Assembly (NCBI RefSeq): GCF_040270295.1 | Contig: NZ_JBELOE010000136.1 | Reading direction: 5' to 3' (one strand) | Source of the DNA: Catenovulum sediminis | GTDB taxonomy: Bacteria; Pseudomonadota; Gammaproteobacteria; Enterobacterales; Alteromonadaceae | Length of the DNA stretch: 64,000 nt | Part shown: positions 43,522-52,517 of the stretch, in pieces | How positions within the stretch are numbered: position 1 is the first letter of the stretch | Layout: every line of letters starts with the position of its first letter | The notes under the pieces: model-generated | Database searches by the model: none | What the model saw: the letters and a program-made list of their open reading frames with translations, nothing else | Told to the model about the DNA's origin: nothing | Position numbers and translations under genes: made by a program

Positions 43522-46500
43522 CTATTCCGGTAATGGAATATCGATACTTGCAATACTGCCGGAATTGACAAGCTGAATACTGGCCGAGCCACCGGTTTCA
43601 ACCCAAGAGCCTTCTGCCACAATAACGGTTGCTTCAGCTGAAACCCCATTGTGACCAATGCCACCTGTTACTTTTTCACAGTTCACACCTGCCTGAATAT
43701 TGATGCCCGTTTTGATTTTGCCTTCGATACGAATAATATCGCACGGCCGTTTATCATTTGGCGGGCCACACTCGGTTGGCGAAGAAGCTGGGTTAGGCAC
43801 ACTCCCAAAAGGCCCACCACCGACGCCTAAATCACCTTTTACATCACCGCCCCAGCAGTTATCACCCTGACATTCCCGTTTGGTGCGGTTAATACTAAAT
43901 TTACCGTCAAATCCCACTTCAAAACGAATGCCATAAGCAATACCGATAGAACGACCTAACACTTCAAAGGTATAGTCGCCGGACCAAGGTGGTATGGTGG
44001 GTGTCCAGGCATAACTCCAGCGTGGAAAGATCACGGTACCTTCGTCTTTTTCTTCTTTCGTCATCGCGCCATTTTGTTCCGTACAACAAACTTCTTTGAC
44101 ACTGTTGCTGAGTGACAGCGCGATCTCCGGTATTTTTCGGTCTGCGCCTAAGAAATCGAGCACCTTGTTAACATCAGCAATAAAGTTTTTAACGCCATTA
44201 AAGGTGATTGAGGTACTGCTTATTTCATTGTCCGGTTTTTTGGTTTCTTTTCCGTCCTGACAAATAATACATTTATCATCTTCCGGTACATGGCCATCAG
44301 GTTTAGGCTCTGGCCCATTTTCGCCACAAGTGGTACATTTAGTTTCGTCTGAATTATCAGTGACCTGCATCGACGAGCCATTTTCACAAACGAAAGATTT
44401 ACAATCGCCCACTTCGTCATCTTCTGGCACATCATTGTCATCATCGGCTTGAATGAGCGAACCTTCCTGACATTCAGGTTTTTTACAATCACCGCTTTGA
44501 TCTAAGCCTGCTAAACGCGGATCACCTTCTGCTGGCACACAGTTACATTCACCATCACAATCCTGACAGATCGGGCAATTATGGGCGCAGGCTTGTCCAC
44601 CCGGTTGCGAGCCGCAGTGCCAGCCAGCTTTAATGACACCTACACCGGAGTTTGAGGCGACAACGGTGCCATCTTCACTGACTGTCCCCAATCCAATGGC
44701 GACAAATTCTTCTAAATCGTGATCAAACGAATACATTTCGACCTGAGCACCGGCTTCGTGCGCATCAACATTGGGTAGCGTTAAACGAGCCGGAGGATCA
44801 AACCGGGTACCAGTTGGTTGAATCGTGACAATAAATTGTGGCTGCATACCATTGGGTGGCGCCATAGGCACAGTCCCGGCGTTGACAGGCGTGACGGAAA
44901 TAAGCCCTTCTTTACTGCCATCGGGGAAGGTCACCGAATCTTTTTTGATGTCCAGACGAAATCCGGGAAACGCATCCAGTGTTAATGAAACATCATTTGG
45001 CCCGGCGTAAACGGCATTTTCCGTGTCCAACTTAACCATATAGATGGGTGCCGGTAATGGATTTTTAACACCCGCGACGGTGACCAAATTATAACCTAAA
45101 GCTGGAAATTCACCTTCTATCGTAGTGGTTGACCCATCGGCGATTAGGTGCACCGGTCCAACGGGCGCTTGCGTGATTTCAAAACGGCCATTTTCATTGG
45201 TCAGCGCTTCCCGCGTGCTGTCTTCTACTCGAATCGTAACATTCGGAATAGGCGTTTCTTGATTGTCGAGTACCACCCCAGTGATGGTTGTTAATCCCGG
45301 ATCGGCCGGCACAAATGCAGTCGCGCTAAACCCGGCAGTTATTGTTTGTCCTTCCGGCGCGTCGATTAATGTAGCGGTAATGCGCTGCGCATCAATGCCC
45401 GTTAAATTACCCAGTTTATAAGCAACAGAAGCGCGGCCATCTGAATCTGTCGTGCGTTCAATGATTCGTTCGTTATTGGCAGAAAATACGCCATTACCTT
45501 TAGTGACGGCAAATTTAACACGTGCATTGGACACAACATTTGCACCCGCGTCGGTGACAACCACCACTAACGCTTCGGGTAAAACATTACCAACCGCACC
45601 ACGCTGATTATTGCCTGAATTCACACTGAGCTTATTACCAATCTGACCATTGGCAGATGCACTAAAAGTAATATTACCGGTATAACCGACAACCGCGGCG
45701 GTTACTTTATGGTTATTAACCCCGGTTCTTGCACCTAATTTGAAGCTAGTAGATGCCATCCCATTTTCATCACTATCAACCACCACGGCGCGACCTTCAT
45801 TTTCGCTACCAACAGCTACCGCGCCCGAGCCTTGCGCAACTCTAAAGACGACGGATGCGTCTTGCACCGGCTCATCATTGTCGTCTAACACTTGCACAAC
45901 TAAAGGGGAATCTAGTGTATTGTTGATGATTGCGGCCTGCCCGTCTCCACTGGCCAGTTCAATGCGTTTACCCAACAAAATTTCATACAGCAGATTAATT
46001 TCGACACTGTTGGTATTGCCAACCTGATCCGCCCCCATCACCGTAATGGTATTATTACCCTCTTGCAGCGTGACATTTGTAGCTGAATAACTGCGATTTT
46101 GGATGTTGGCTGTCACCCCATTAACCGTCACATTGGCCTGACTTTCTTCTATCGTGCCACGCACAATATCGTTGACTAAACCGGTAATGGTCACGGTGTC
46201 GCTGTAAACCGTTTGATTATTCTGATGTGAATCTATCGTTATGTAAGGTGGGGTTTTGTCTAATGAAATTGAAATGGTATCGGTTTGGATTTTTTCACCG
46301 TCGACGGCTCTAGCTTCAATGGTATTAGAACCTTCTTTAAGGGCAACTTCGCCGCTAAAGACACCATTTTCGTTGGTAATATTAACCCCATTTAAACTAA
46401 TTGTAACGCCGGGGGTGACAGTGCCGGTAACTGTAATGGGTGAGGTGCCAACGGTTGTTAATGAATCCGGGCTGAGTATCTCAACCGCTATCATATTGAG

Positions 46501-48537
46501 CTCTTCATCATCTGGGATACCATTTCCGTTGTCATCGTCATCTGCGATCATGCCAAGGTCGAGACAAGCTTGATCACAGTCGTCTGGGATCCCATCTTTG
46601 TCCGTATCAATTAAATCACCAATTGAAATAAGTGGATAGGCATCGTTTTCATCGGCGATTTGATCATTATCATCGTCGGTATCAGCATTATTACCTGTGC
46701 CATCCATGTCAGTGTCGAGACTTTCCGAAGCATCTAACGGAAATGCATCGTCTATGTCAGCTACTTGGTCGCCATCATCGTCTTCATCTGCGTTATTGCC
46801 TGTACCATCCATATCTGTGTCCAGTGACTCAGTGGAATCCAACGGAAAAGCATCTTCAAGATCAGCAACCTCGTCGCCATCATCATCTTCATCGGCATTA
46901 TTACCAATGCCGTCCATATCGGTATCCAGACTTTCTGTTGAATCTAACGGAAAGGCATCATCTATATCGGCTACCTGATCGCCATCATCGTCGGTATCGG
47001 CATTGTTACCAATACCGTCCATGTCTGTGTCGAGACTTTCCGATGCATCTAGCGGAAAGGCATCTAAGTTATCTGCAATCTGGTCGCCATCATCATCGGT
47101 ATCAGCATTGTTACCAATACCGTCCATGTCTGTGTCGATACTTTCTGTTGAATCTAACGGAAAGGCATCATCCACATCGGCAACCTGATCGCCGTCATCG
47201 TCGGTATCAGCATTGTTACCAATACCGTCCATGTCAGTGTCGAGGCTTTCTGTTGAATCTAACGGAAAGGCATCATCCACATCAGCAACCTGATCACCGT
47301 CATCGTCGGTATCGGCATTGTTACCAATGCCGTCCATGTCTGTGTCGATACTTTCTGTTGAATCTAACGGAAAGGCATCATCCACATCGGCAACCTGATC
47401 GCCATCGTCGTCGGTATCAGCATTGTTACCAATACCATCCATATCGGTATCCACCGACTCGTTAGGATCGGTTGGAAATGCATCTACCACATCCAGCACG
47501 CCGTCATTGTCAAAATCCTGATTTTCACCGCCAATATTAACCAGATTTTCATCCTCTAAGATCACATTGATGGTCGTGCTTAATATCGTTTCATCCTGAC
47601 TGATAACAAATGCTTCAAAGTCTTGCTGAGCGACAGCATCAGCAACCAATGCCAAGGTATCACTGACACCTTGCGGTAAATCAAACTCTGGATCATCAAC
47701 TACCAGTTTAATTAAGGCAGATAAGGTTAATTTGGTTTGTACATTTTGTTGCTCCAACAGGCTGTTTAGTTCAGTTTCTGTGCTGACCTCAACACCATTG
47801 TTAGCTCTGAGCAACAAAGCCGCTTCTGCGGTGGTTACATTGGTGATATTGATAGAAAAGTTTTCGCTTGGCGTTAATATTTTGTCTTCACCCGCCTGCG
47901 CGCTGAGGGTATTAAATGCCGGTAGCTGCGACATAAAAACAACCCCTGGGTGGGTTTGAGGATCACCTTCGGCAATCAATTTAACCAGTTTTCCGGTATT
48001 GCTTTGATCAACTTCAATTAATATAGAATATTGTCCATCCACACCGGTTTGTGCTTCAAAGTTGTCTGTCCCGATGGTAATTTTTACCAAAGCATTAGCC
48101 AATGGCGCATCGGTTACCATACCACTTAGCGTCAATGAACTGGTCAGCCGCTTTATCTTTAATACATGTGTGTCGCTGGCGGTTGCACCGTCATTATCAG
48201 TCACCTGTACAGACAAAGTCACTTCACTGTCGGCATTGATATCCTGCGTGGTTACCTGCACCGTACTACTGGTCGTCGAGGCTAAATTAATCCCCTCTCC
48301 ACTTTGCACACTCCATACATAACTTTGTACTGTACCATCAGAGTCACTTGCATTGGCTTGCAGTTGCAGAGTTTGCCCTTCGGTCATTTCTGCATCACCG
48401 CTTATCGTCACTACCGGTGACTGGTTAGGCGTTTCGGGTTTGGGGTCGTTATCATTTTTACTACAGGCGGGTAAAAGCAGAGTGGTTACAAGTAAACACC
48501 CAGAAAGCCAGCGTAGATAGTTTTTTCCGCACAACAT
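43522..48537 (-). CDS. Large Ca-binding lipoprotein (PKD, TSP3, Ig-like and Cys-rich domains)
   Basis: A 1,671-residue outer-membrane or surface lipoprotein. The start is the ATG at 48537 with GGAGAG upstream, giving a signal ending in lipobox LLPAC. Order: PKD-like domain (VTISGDAEMTEGQTLQLQAN); a carboxypeptidase-regulatory-like domain; eight near-identical thrombospondin type 3 repeats of 35 residues; Ig-like domains; two invasin-type Big_1 domains (DDNDEPVQDASVVFRV, TDAGANVVSNARVKFAV); another regulatory-like domain (TGVVLDNQETPIPNVTIRVE); a Cys-rich segment (about 1,340-1,455, many CxxC); and a unique C-terminus. It heads the minus-strand run. A role in surface attachment or scaffold is inferred. 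Confidence 0.88.
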   Translation of the reverse strand: MLCGKNYLRWLSGCLLVTTLLLPACSKNDNDPKPETPNQSPVVTISGDAEMTEGQTLQLQANASDSDGTVQSYVWSVQSGEGINLASTTSSTVQVTTQDINADSEVTLSVQVTDNDGATASDTHVLKIKRLTSSLTLSGMVTDAPLANALVKITIGTDNFEAQTGVDGQYSILIEVDQSNTGKLVKLIAEGDPQTHPGVVFMSQLPAFNTLSAQAGEDKILTPSENFSINITNVTTAEAALLLRANNGVEVSTETELNSLLEQQNVQTKLTLSALIKLVVDDPEFDLPQGVSDTLALVADAVAQQDFEAFVISQDETILSTTINVILEDENLVNIGGENQDFDNDGVLDVVDAFPTDPNESVDTDMDGIGNNADTDDDGDQVADVDDAFPLDSTESIDTDMDGIGNNADTDDDGDQVADVDDAFPLDSTESLDTDMDGIGNNADTDDDGDQVADVDDAFPLDSTESIDTDMDGIGNNADTDDDGDQIADNLDAFPLDASESLDTDMDGIGNNADTDDDGDQVADIDDAFPLDSTESLDTDMDGIGNNADEDDDGDEVADLEDAFPLDSTESLDTDMDGTGNNADEDDDGDQVADIDDAFPLDASESLDTDMDGTGNNADTDDDNDQIADENDAYPLISIGDLIDTDKDGIPDDCDQACLDLGMIADDDDNGNGIPDDEELNMIAVEILSPDSLTTVGTSPITVTGTVTPGVTISLNGVNITNENGVFSGEVALKEGSNTIEARAVDGEKIQTDTISISLDKTPPYITIDSHQNNQTVYSDTVTITGLVNDIVRGTIEESQANVTVNGVTANIQNRSYSATNVTLQEGNNTITVMGADQVGNTNSVEINLLYEILLGKRIELASGDGQAAIINNTLDSPLVVQVLDDNDEPVQDASVVFRVAQGSGAVAVGSENEGRAVVVDSDENGMASTSFKLGARTGVNNHKVTAAVVGYTGNITFSASANGQIGNKLSVNSGNNQRGAVGNVLPEALVVVVTDAGANVVSNARVKFAVTKGNGVFSANNERIIERTTDSDGRASVAYKLGNLTGIDAQRITATLIDAPEGQTITAGFSATAFVPADPGLTTITGVVLDNQETPIPNVTIRVEDSTREALTNENGRFEITQAPVGPVHLIADGSTTTIEGEFPALGYNLVTVAGVKNPLPAPIYMVKLDTENAVYAGPNDVSLTLDAFPGFRLDIKKDSVTFPDGSKEGLISVTPVNAGTVPMAPPNGMQPQFIVTIQPTGTRFDPPARLTLPNVDAHEAGAQVEMYSFDHDLEEFVAIGLGTVSEDGTVVASNSGVGVIKAGWHCGSQPGGQACAHNCPICQDCDGECNCVPAEGDPRLAGLDQSGDCKKPECQEGSLIQADDDNDVPEDDEVGDCKSFVCENGSSMQVTDNSDETKCTTCGENGPEPKPDGHVPEDDKCIICQDGKETKKPDNEISSTSITFNGVKNFIADVNKVLDFLGADRKIPEIALSLSNSVKEVCCTEQNGAMTKEEKDEGTVIFPRWSYAWTPTIPPWSGDYTFEVLGRSIGIAYGIRFEVGFDGKFSINRTKRECQGDNCWGGDVKGDLGVGGGPFGSVPNPASSPTECGPPNDKRPCDIIRIEGKIKTGINIQAGVNCEKVTGGIGHNGVSAEATVIVAEGSWVETGGSASIQLVNSGSIASIDIPLPE
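46615..47455 (-). repeat. Eight tandem 105-bp thrombospondin type 3 repeats
   Basis: Eight 35-residue units of form DTDMDGIGNNADTDDDGDQV then ADVDDAFPLDSTES. The DNA is nearly identical between units, for example the CCATGTCTGTGTC block recurring every 105 bp. The high identity suggests recent expansion and likely copy-number variation. The opposite strand shows a His/Arg/Tyr-rich open frame that is only a shadow of this repeat. Confidence 0.92.
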
Positions 48538-48552
48538 CACGCTCTCCAACAA

Positions 48553-48887
48553 TATTTATGGTTGCGAGCAACCTACTATTGTATGGAACATGCATTGTTC
48601 AGCTGAATTAATAATCAGCTTACCTGCAAGTTAAGTACGGCTTTGAGAAAAATCTTGCTATTCCTCGCTTAGCTGCGACGACTATGAGCTAACTACTTTG
48701 CACAACAGTATCTTGTACGACATCTTTCCTCTGAAGAAACACATTCCAGATTGATGAATAAATACACAACATTCATTAGGTATAGTGAACGCAGTTAGGC
48801 TATTCAACTTGCAATTGTATATTTTTCAATCAACACTTAAGACACATATTTGCCGCTTTGTTTGACCCACAAAAAGGATCTCGATGA
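48553..48887. other. Divergent promoter region
   Basis: A 335-bp non-coding region between the minus-strand surface-protein run and the plus-strand FG-GAP gene. It should hold promoters for both. AAGGATC before the plus-strand ATG is a good ribosome site. No operator or sigma-70 pair is clear enough to call. Confidence 0.5.
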
Positions 48888-51800
48888 ATGGCAATACCCC
48901 ATTACAAACAATACATTAAAGTTGTTAGCGGCATCCTAGCTGTATTGTTTGTTATGGCGCTTACTTTATGGATTGTTGTGAAATGGCATCATAATTCGGC
49001 AAGTTATATTTACAAAACCACACAAAATAGCATTCCCGAGGTTAAGTTATTATTGCCTCAGTTTACTGATATCACCTTAACCAGTGGCATACAACATAGC
49101 CATACCCAGCATTCAGGCAAGATTTCTGATTTAATCGACTCACTTTCAGCCGGTGTTTGTGCTGCAGATTTTAATCAGGATAATTGGGTTGACCTTTTAT
49201 TTATCAGTGGCGCAGGCCAGACGCGCTTTTATGGTGATAAAGCTTGGTGGCATCAGCAGCAAAGTGCTGTTATTTATCAAAATCAACAAGGTTATTTTAA
49301 ATTACAAAAAGCTGATTTGGCATTGACGCAAGTCAGTCACGCTTGCGCGGTTGCCGATTTTAATCTGGATGGTTTGCCAGATATTTTAATCGCTACGCAA
49401 GCACATGATATTTTGTATCAGAATTTGGGCAATTTTAAATTTGCCAAAGTGGAACAGTTTAGCGCGCTCACCTTGCCGGTCTGGACCTCACATATTAGTG
49501 TTGCTGATATTAATCACGATGGTTTGCCAGATATTCATTTAAGCCATTTTTTAAAATATCAAAAGAACCAAAAAAACCTAGAAGAGTCTGCCGGTTTTAG
49601 CGAACAACACCACAGAGAATTTCAACCACAAGCATACGATGGTTTGCCAAATCAGGTGCTGATTAATCAGGGTAACTGGCAGTTTAAAGATATCAGCCCA
49701 CAAATGGGCATGCATCAAATTTCCGAGCGCACAGTTGCGGCCCGCTGGCTGGATTTAAATCAGGACGGTTGGCTAGATTTATTAGAATTTAATAGTGGCG
49801 ACCAGGCCATACGAGGCTTTATTAACCGGCAAGGCAAGTTTAACCCGGTTAGCACTAGGCATCAGTCTTTAACTGCCAATGACAGTCGTTATGCTTCTGT
49901 CAGTCTGCAATTAAATGACCCCCACCCCCTTTTGTTTGTCAGCCGTGAAAGTGGTTTGTCTAATTTAGCAATCGATTTAGCGAATGATTTAGCAATTGAT
50001 TTAGCACAGCCGTCTTTTGCAGCAACCGCGTCTTCGCATCAACCCTATGCCGATTTAAGCTGGCGATTACAACTCAACCATCAGGAAAGTATTTATCTAA
50101 GCCGCTGGGGGCAGAGTTTTGCCGATTTCACCAACGATGGTTATGCTGAGCTCATATTAGCCAGTGGTCGTTTTATGCCCGATCCTTTCAGTCAACAAAT
50201 GGGGTTAGGTGCACCAAATGAATGTTTTGCGCCTTATGTTACGCAGCAAGTCGGCTATACCGTCCGTTACCGCAGACAAAATTGCCTACCTGATTCTTTA
50301 GATTCGAGTCGCTCTGTTATTCATCTGGATATTAATAATGATGGTTTATTAGACTTATTAGTCAGCAATAATAATGATTTCCCAAGACTGTTTTTAAATA
50401 CCAGTTCATCACAATCCAACTGGCTCAACTTAACTGTGCCCGCGCATTTGAATGTCTCTTCACTTAATATTGAAAATCGTAAAAACGTGCAACCGCTGGC
50501 AATGCAACAAGCGATGTTTGGTCAGCATGATCCCAGACTGCATTTTGGTTTAGGTACACGACAAAAGGTGCAACTTGAAGTTATTCAAGCCGGAAAAGCT
50601 TACCAACAAACGCTGCAAGCAAATCGCTTTTATCAATGGAAAAACGAGCATTGGATCGAAATAGAAGCGCCTGCAAACGCATCAAATACCTCGACTAGAC
50701 AGCAGCATCCCGCAGGTGCGTTTGGGAGCAATGAGTTTAACGATTTAACCGATTATTTACGCCGCCAGCAAAATAAAATTATTGATTATCAACTGCTGCC
50801 GCACCTGACTTTAGCGACTCAGTTTGCCAGTAGCAAAGAACTCACTCAGTTCATTACTGAAAAAGCAAATATCAATCATTTAGCACTCTATTTATACTGG
50901 CTAGAAAGTACGGAAGGTGAATTACAACAAGCATCTGCCAGCGCCATCCAACAGCTGGAAGCTGAAATCAGTACGGCGTATTTATTACCCTTGTTAAACA
51001 GTGAAAATTCCGAGACATTTTGCAAAACCAGTCAAATTTTTACCCATTGGTTTAGCCAAGAAGAGGCGGTAACACGTAGCAAATACAAAGCCCTACCTTA
51101 TCTTTTTAGACGCCTGCACGCATTAGAAGGTGAGACCAAAAATACAATCAGCACAATTGATACCCAAAACAATAAAACAGCCCACATTATTAACTGCACA
51201 GCCGCCGCGCTGGCAGAAGCTGAACACGCTAATGCCAGCAGCGCCATTGTCGAGGCATTTGCTAAAGCACCGGCAGCAAGCCGGGCTCATTTAATAAATG
51301 CCTTGGGTAAAATTCGCCAAACAGAAGCCATTCCCTTATTACAAAAGCGTTTAAAGCAAAGTGACGATATTACAGAGATCCAACAGGCGTTAATCGCACT
51401 CAAACGGTTAAACGCTGATATCGCAACACAACAAATGCCTGGCAAAACAAGCATCTTTCTCGCTTTGGCTTTGTTTAATCAGGCGCCAGAATCTATCGTC
51501 ATTGCGCCCGCTCAAATTAAAAGCTGGCTGACTCAACTCAATTTCAGTTATGCGGATATGAAGGGCGCCGAGCAACAAAGCTTATACTTGACCGCAGCCT
51601 TATCTCACTCGCTTTCTTTGCCCGAATTATTACCTTTGTTGCAGGATTCATCTATTGAGGTTAAAAAAGCCGCCAGTCGTTTAATTTTGGCTCAGCCGGC
51701 ACTCACGCTTCAATATAAAAAGGGCCTGTCTGAAAGTGACCTGTCTAAAAAAACGTCGCCCGCTCAGCTTCAAACTTTGCTGGACATTCTGCCATTAGAG

Positions 51801-52517
51801 CTCAACCAGAATGAACTGCAATTGCTGGCTAAAAACTGGCGTCAAACCTTGCAAAAAGTTCCGGTAAGTCATTTAAACGATCGAGCTTTGGCCAATCTGG
51901 CGGCACTATTTGTAGTCTTGACGGATAAACAGCAAATACAGCTGGACAAGCAATTGCAAAAACAAGCTTTGCGACTTTCCAAAGTTCAAACGCGACATTT
52001 ATATGACAGCTGTCTGCAAAATACCAGCAACACAAAACAGCGAGAAAAGGCTATGTTGCGGTCGCCACAATCTAGCTTAGAACTTAAGCTCTGCTCTATA
52101 TTAAGCTTCAGCCATCTGCCCGCTAGCACCATAAACCAGCAGATAAAGTCAGTTCTCGATTCTTTACAGCCGGGGCAACAAGAAACGCTGCTTGGTTTAT
52201 TAAATCTACCCGATTCGTTGCGCCAGAGTTTGCCATTTCAGCGCCTTTCGGCGGCTATTTTAGCCAGCCAAATAGCTCCCAAATATAAAATGAGATGGGC
52301 ATTTTCGCTGTTTAAAACAGACAAATTCAGTGCCAACTGGTTACTACAGGAAATTGGCGCGGGTAATGATATTGTGCTTAAACAATTAATGCTCTCCGGT
52401 GATTATAAATGGCTGGCCGAGCAAAAAAACATTGATGAAATCATAAAAAATAAGGCTTTTGCGGCGAACACCAGAGAAAAGCTCAAAAGTTATTGGCTAC
52501 AGGAGCAGTTGCGATGA
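48888..52517 (+). CDS. Membrane-anchored FG-GAP/VCBS protein with ASPIC/UnbV domain
   Basis: A 1,209-residue protein with one N-terminal transmembrane anchor (VVSGILAVLFVMALTLWIVV), placing the rest outside the cytoplasm. The first half has FG-GAP/VCBS propeller motifs: CAADFNQDNWVDLLFISGAG, CAVADFNLDGLPDILIA, DINHDGLPDIHLSHF, WLDLNQDGWLDLLEF, FADFTNDGYAELILASGRF, LDINNDGLLDLLVSNNND. An ASPIC/UnbV segment follows (LFLNTSSSQSNWLNLTV, LHFGLG). The second half is helical with HEAT-like elements (HLINALGKIRQTEAIPLLQ). Its stop overlaps the cytochrome gene start as ATGA, so they are translated together. It may be the ligand- or matrix-binding partner of the cytochrome; this is inferred. Confidence 0.82.
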   Translation: MAIPHYKQYIKVVSGILAVLFVMALTLWIVVKWHHNSASYIYKTTQNSIPEVKLLLPQFTDITLTSGIQHSHTQHSGKISDLIDSLSAGVCAADFNQDNWVDLLFISGAGQTRFYGDKAWWHQQQSAVIYQNQQGYFKLQKADLALTQVSHACAVADFNLDGLPDILIATQAHDILYQNLGNFKFAKVEQFSALTLPVWTSHISVADINHDGLPDIHLSHFLKYQKNQKNLEESAGFSEQHHREFQPQAYDGLPNQVLINQGNWQFKDISPQMGMHQISERTVAARWLDLNQDGWLDLLEFNSGDQAIRGFINRQGKFNPVSTRHQSLTANDSRYASVSLQLNDPHPLLFVSRESGLSNLAIDLANDLAIDLAQPSFAATASSHQPYADLSWRLQLNHQESIYLSRWGQSFADFTNDGYAELILASGRFMPDPFSQQMGLGAPNECFAPYVTQQVGYTVRYRRQNCLPDSLDSSRSVIHLDINNDGLLDLLVSNNNDFPRLFLNTSSSQSNWLNLTVPAHLNVSSLNIENRKNVQPLAMQQAMFGQHDPRLHFGLGTRQKVQLEVIQAGKAYQQTLQANRFYQWKNEHWIEIEAPANASNTSTRQQHPAGAFGSNEFNDLTDYLRRQQNKIIDYQLLPHLTLATQFASSKELTQFITEKANINHLALYLYWLESTEGELQQASASAIQQLEAEISTAYLLPLLNSENSETFCKTSQIFTHWFSQEEAVTRSKYKALPYLFRRLHALEGETKNTISTIDTQNNKTAHIINCTAAALAEAEHANASSAIVEAFAKAPAASRAHLINALGKIRQTEAIPLLQKRLKQSDDITEIQQALIALKRLNADIATQQMPGKTSIFLALALFNQAPESIVIAPAQIKSWLTQLNFSYADMKGAEQQSLYLTAALSHSLSLPELLPLLQDSSIEVKKAASRLILAQPALTLQYKKGLSESDLSKKTSPAQLQTLLDILPLELNQNELQLLAKNWRQTLQKVPVSHLNDRALANLAALFVVLTDKQQIQLDKQLQKQALRLSKVQTRHLYDSCLQNTSNTKQREKAMLRSPQSSLELKLCSILSFSHLPASTINQQIKSVLDSLQPGQQETLLGLLNLPDSLRQSLPFQRLSAAILASQIAPKYKMRWAFSLFKTDKFSANWLLQEIGAGNDIVLKQLMLSGDYKWLAEQKNIDEIIKNKAFAANTREKLKSYWLQEQLR

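Noticed and set aside
46615..47455. Regularly spaced repeats that might suggest a CRISPR array
   Set aside because: The 105-bp units are continuous coding sequence with no unique spacers, and no cas genes are present.
46632..47465. 277-codon plus-strand frame rich in His, Arg and Tyr
   Set aside because: It is the antisense shadow of the 105-bp thrombospondin type 3 repeats; its periodic composition follows from them and no ribosome site is present.
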